Position numbers and translations under genes: made by a program. Positions 61,280-64,000 of a stretch of 64,000 nucleotides of DNA are shown in pieces (position 1 is the first letter of the stretch; each line of letters begins with the position of its first letter). Under the pieces are notes generated by a model. The model was not told the origin of the DNA, did not search any database, and saw nothing but the letters and a program-made list of their open reading frames with translations. Location of the stretch: assembly GCF_002261215.1 (NCBI RefSeq), contig NZ_NEVS01000004.1, positions 1,550,001 to 1,614,000 of the forward strand. The letters run 5' to 3'. The stretch is from Bordetella genomosp. 11 (GTDB lineage: Bacteria; Pseudomonadota; Gammaproteobacteria; Burkholderiales; Burkholderiaceae_B).

Positions 61280-62052
61280 AGACGGGCCAGCCGCGCGCCG
61301 GCTCGGCGGCGGCCGTGCTGCTGCGCGGCGCCGCCGGCATCGTGGCCGTCGGCGTGCTGTGGGAGCTGGTCGTGCGCGTGGGCGGCATCAAGCCCTACTA
61401 CCTGCCCAGCCTGTCGTCCATCCTGCAGGCCATCGCCGCCTTGCCCGCGACCTATGCCGGCAGCTTCCTGCGCACCTTGTCCGAAACCGTGCTGGGCTAT
61501 GCCGCCGGCGCGGTCGTCGGCGTGGTCAATGGCGTGATCTTCCATCGCGTGCGGCTGCTGCGCGAGCTGGTATTCCCGCTCTTCATCATCTCGCAAACCA
61601 TCCCCGTGATCGCCTTCGGCGCGGTGGTCGTGCTGTGGTTCGGCAACACCATCCTGGCCAAGGCCTTGATCGCCTTCTACCTGACTTTCTTCCCGGTCAC
61701 GGTGAACACCCTGCAGGGACTGGAGGCTGTGGACCGGCGCCAGCTGGATCTGCTGCGCAGCTTCGGCGCCACGCCGCTGCAGTTGCTGCTGCGCCTGCAA
61801 CTGCCCGCCGCGCTACCGCAGATCTTCGTCGCGCTGCGGCTGGCGTGCACGCTCAGCCTGCTCGGCGCCATCGCGGGCGAATGGTTCGGCGACACCACGG
61901 GGCTGGGCGTGCTGCTGCTGCAAGCCATGTACAACGAGCAGTTCGTCGCGTTGTGGGCGGCCATCCTGATGGCCGGCATACTGGGCACGTCCTTCTATGG
62001 GCTGGTGGCCTGGGCCGAGCATAAAGTGGTCTTCTGGAGGGCCGAGCTATGA
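61276..62052 (+). CDS. ABC transporter permease (SsuC/TauC type)
   Basis: The 258-residue membrane protein has about six membrane segments and the EAA loop DLLRSFGATPLQLLLRLQLPAALPQIF for ATPase contact. It overlaps its neighbours by four bases on each side. A second permease follows, so the importer has two different membrane subunits. Confidence 0.88.
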   Translation: MKTGQPRAGSAAAVLLRGAAGIVAVGVLWELVVRVGGIKPYYLPSLSSILQAIAALPATYAGSFLRTLSETVLGYAAGAVVGVVNGVIFHRVRLLRELVFPLFIISQTIPVIAFGAVVVLWFGNTILAKALIAFYLTFFPVTVNTLQGLEAVDRRQLDLLRSFGATPLQLLLRLQLPAALPQIFVALRLACTLSLLGAIAGEWFGDTTGLGVLLLQAMYNEQFVALWAAILMAGILGTSFYGLVAWAEHKVVFWRAEL

Positions 62053-62807
62053 CTATCAGATTGCCCAGGCCGACGCGCGCGGCCCGGCGCGCCGTGCTGG
62101 GACTGGCGGGACTGGCCGTGCTGTGGGAGCTGTGCGCACGCCTGCTGAACCTGCCGGAATACGTGCTTCCCCGCTTCAGCCGCATTCTTGCCGCCGTCGC
62201 GGACCAGCACGCCCTATTGCTGGCCGCGGCTCGCATGACGGTGATGGAAGCCGTTTGCGGTTTCCTGCTCGGGGCTGCCGCGGGCATCCTGCTGGCCATC
62301 ATCCTGACCATGCTCCCGCGCGCGCGCGGCGTCGTGCTGCCCATCGCCACCGCGCTGAACTCGGTACCGGTGGTGGCCTATGCGCCGCTGATCCTGCTCT
62401 GGTTCGGCATGGGCCCGGAATCGAAGATCGTCATGGTGGCCCTGGCGGTGGGCTTCACGGTGTTCCTGCATGCCCTGGCGGGACTGGACCGTGTGGACCA
62501 GCGCGCGGTGGACCTGATGCGCAGCTTCGGCGCCGACCGCGCGGCGATCCTGTGGCGGCTGCGGCTGCCGGCCGCCATACCGTTGACCGCCGCCGGCATG
62601 CGCGTGTCCACGGTGCGGGCCATGATCGTGGCCATCGTCACCGAGATGCTGGGCGCCACCGGAGGACTGGGATGGACCATATTCCAGGCCGTCCTGCAGA
62701 TCGATTTCGTCCAGGTGTGGTCGGCCATCTTCGTCGCCTCGGCGGCCAGCCTGCTGTTCTTCGGTATCGTCAATCTGCTGGAGAAACGCTACATCTTCTG
62801 GAAGTAG
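62049..62807 (+). CDS. ABC transporter permease (SsuC/TauC type)
   Basis: The 252-residue membrane protein is a diverged paralogue of the preceding gene, with the EAA loop DLMRSFGADRAAILWRLRLPAAIPLTAAG. With the receptor, ATPase and first permease it forms one heteromeric importer and is the last gene of the cluster. Confidence 0.88.
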   Translation: MTIRLPRPTRAARRAVLGLAGLAVLWELCARLLNLPEYVLPRFSRILAAVADQHALLLAAARMTVMEAVCGFLLGAAAGILLAIILTMLPRARGVVLPIATALNSVPVVAYAPLILLWFGMGPESKIVMVALAVGFTVFLHALAGLDRVDQRAVDLMRSFGADRAAILWRLRLPAAIPLTAAGMRVSTVRAMIVAIVTEMLGATGGLGWTIFQAVLQIDFVQVWSAIFVASAASLLFFGIVNLLEKRYIFWK

Positions 62808-62833
62808 TCCTGGCCTCGATGGCTTGCTTGCCG

Positions 62834-62851
62834 CCCGCCCGCGCCGGCGGG
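62834..62851. terminator. Weak hairpin after the ABC cluster
   Basis: CCCGCC (62834-62839) and GGCGGG (62846-62851) pair around a six-base loop shortly after the last permease stop. No U-tract follows. Confidence 0.25.
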
Positions 62852-62910
62852 ACCGGATGGCTACCTATGGCGGAATCACCTGGGGCGCCGATCCTCCACC
62901 CGGCCCCCGA

Positions 62911-62924
62911 TTGACCCAAATCAA
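62911..62924 (+). promoter_or_regulatory. FNR/ANR-type box before the BON gene
   Basis: TTGACCCAAATCAA matches TTGAY-N4-ATCAA of the FNR/ANR family. It lies 72 bases before the BON gene ATG. A -10-like element (GATTAC, 62949-62954) downstream is weak. Confidence 0.5.
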
Positions 62925-62995
62925 GAATGGCCGTGGTCGAAAGCGCGAGATTACGGCCATGGCATCCGCCATGACGACCGTGACAGGAGCAAGCG

Positions 62996-63643
62996 ATGCT
63001 GGACACCGAACTACGCAGGCACGTCCTGGATGAACTGGACTTCGACCCCAGCCTGGACGCCCGCAACATCGGCGTGACGGTCCAGAATGCCATCGTGACC
63101 CTTGCCGGCCATGTGGGCTCGTATGCGGAGAAATACAACGCCGAGCGCGCCACCCAGCGGGTCAAGGGCGTGCGCGGCATCGTCGAGGAAATCGCCGTCC
63201 GCGTCCCCTCGTCGGCCCTGACCGACGACGGCAAACTGGCCAAGCGGGCGGCCGATGTCATCGCCTGGGACGCCAGCCTGCCGCCCGACGCGGTCAAGGT
63301 CAAGGTGCAGAACGGCTGGGTGACCTTGTCCGGCACGGTGGATTGGCAATACCAGCGCACCGCCTGCGAAAGCGCCGTTCGCCGTCTTTCCGGCGTGGTC
63401 GGCGTGGCCAACCTCATCGCGATCAAGCCGCATCTGTCGGCGGTCGACGTCAAGGCGAGCATCGACCGTGCGCTGCAGCGCAGCGCCGAAATCGAATCCC
63501 GCAATATCACCCTCAATGTGTCGGGCGGCGCGGTCACCCTGCAAGGGGGCGTGCAGAGCTGGCATGAGCGCGACGCCGCGCAACGCGCCGCCTGGTCGGT
63601 GCCGGGCGTGACGTCGGTGGTAAACCGGCTGGTCGTGGGCTGA
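62996..63643 (+). CDS. BON-domain stress protein
   Basis: The 215-residue protein is made of three BON domains (about residues 5-70, 80-145, 150-214), each with the Asp-Ala-x-x-Ile/Val and Gly-x-Val-Thr-Leu-x-Gly hallmarks (GVTVQNAIVTLAGHV, VKVQNGWVTLSGTV, LNVSGGAVTLQGGV). AGGAGC precedes the ATG. It has no signal peptide, unlike OsmY/YraP, which suggests a cytoplasmic variant. FNR-type regulation fits low-oxygen or general stress. Confidence 0.85.
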   Translation: MLDTELRRHVLDELDFDPSLDARNIGVTVQNAIVTLAGHVGSYAEKYNAERATQRVKGVRGIVEEIAVRVPSSALTDDGKLAKRAADVIAWDASLPPDAVKVKVQNGWVTLSGTVDWQYQRTACESAVRRLSGVVGVANLIAIKPHLSAVDVKASIDRALQRSAEIESRNITLNVSGGAVTLQGGVQSWHERDAAQRAAWSVPGVTSVVNRLVVG

Positions 63644-63700
63644 CTGTCTGGAGGTTTCTGCCCAATGAATTTCGTCCACCCGCAACTCCGGAGATCGAGA

Positions 63701-64000
63701 ATGTGGAAAATCGCCATTCCCAAGCACGCATGGCTGGCGCTGTGCGATGGCGCGCGAGGACTGATCCTGCGCAACGACGGGGACGCCGCGAACCTGTGCC
63801 TGCGCACCGTCGCCGCCTACGAGCGCAGCGCCGCGTCCACCCATGAACTTGGCACGGACCGGCCGGGCCGCGTGACCGCCTCGCTGGGCTTCCCGCGCAG
63901 CGCGGTAGAGTCCCCCGACCTTCACGACCGTACGGAAGAGGAGTTCGTGGCGCGCTTCGTCCACGAGCTGGATTGCCACGTCAGGAACGACCCGCACGGC
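63701..64000 (+). CDS. Host-attachment-family protein, truncated by the window end
   Basis: From the ATG at 63701 (GGAG seven bases before) 100 codons remain open to the end of the window, so no stop is seen. The start MWKIAIPKHAWLALCDGARGLIL and the later HELGTDRPGRV segment match the Host_attach family, whose members are usually about 150 residues long and are linked to stress and virulence. An in-frame ATG at 63665 also has GGAGG upstream. It follows the BON gene by 57 bases and may share its FNR-type promoter. Confidence 0.75.
   Translation, partial: MWKIAIPKHAWLALCDGARGLILRNDGDAANLCLRTVAAYERSAASTHELGTDRPGRVTASLGFPRSAVESPDLHDRTEEEFVARFVHELDCHVRNDPHG

Noticed and set aside
1..64000. tRNA, rRNA, IS elements, prophage and integrase signatures
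   Set aside because: I looked for typical anticodon/TPsiC-like patterns, transposase and integrase products and found none that I could support.

Overview
The window is about 64 kb of GC-rich, densely coded DNA with short intergenic gaps and many ATGA stop/start overlaps. The gene content points to a betaproteobacterium of the Burkholderiales, most like an environmental Bordetella/Achromobacter (Alcaligenaceae). The signs are three orphan Bug-type (tripartite tricarboxylate) periplasmic receptors, five LysR regulators, several CaiB/enoyl-CoA-hydratase sets, a classical autotransporter and a malonate decarboxylase locus. I see no rRNA, tRNA, insertion sequence, prophage or CRISPR array. The assignment is inference from gene content only.

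Layout. 0-4.2 kb: c-type cytochrome plus a two-subunit molybdenum hydroxylase (IorAB type) and a LysR regulator. 4.2-6.4 kb: a lipoprotein and a divergent exported protein of unknown function. 6.6-8.5 kb: arsR-arsO-arsC arsenic operon whose operator sits between the -35 and -10 boxes. 8.6-15.7 kb: a LysR regulator divergent from mdcACDEGBH, a complete biotin-independent malonate decarboxylase set without a recognisable transporter. 16.1-18.9 kb: autotransporter. 19.0-25.3 kb: copper resistance, with copRS convergent on copABCD; CopA carries eight tandem Met-rich octapeptides. 25.6-32.4 kb: Bug receptor with an alpha/beta-hydrolase-fold protein lacking its nucleophile, two LysR regulators, a PAP2 phosphatase, a quinone-oxidoreductase-like protein, rnk and a CsbD-type stress protein. 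32.5-42.9 kb: a MarR regulator and a CoA-dependent catabolic cluster (HMG-CoA-lyase-like protein, acyl-CoA ligase, two enoyl-CoA hydratases, two CaiB-type CoA transferases, an NMO/FabK-type flavoprotein, two Bug receptors) around an AT-rich divergent promoter. 43.0-52.4 kb: methyltransferase, lipoprotein, a PhaC-like protein behind a perfect FNR-type box, and a decarboxylase/antiporter module (large Orn/Lys/Arg-type decarboxylase plus two AspT-type exchangers). 52.4-62.8 kb: a GntR regulator and a ten-gene run (SDR, aminotransferase, hydrolase, carbamoylase-type amidohydrolase, class II aldolase, TauD-type dioxygenase and a THI5/NMT1-type ABC transporter). 63.0-64.0 kb: BON-domain stress protein behind a second FNR-type box, then a host-attachment-type protein cut by the window edge.

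Two segments are the best candidates for undescribed biology. The 53.5-62.8 kb cluster looks like uptake and stepwise breakdown of a small nitrogen-containing molecule; its gene types partly resemble vitamin B6 and pyrimidine/ureide catabolism but match no pathway I know. The 33.1-42.9 kb cluster looks like activation and C-C cleavage of an unknown carboxylate by a lyase that lacks the usual catalytic cysteine. Smaller oddities are an SDR without its active-site lysine, an alpha/beta hydrolase with alanine at the nucleophile position, and two genes whose stop codons are followed or spanned by short tandem repeats.
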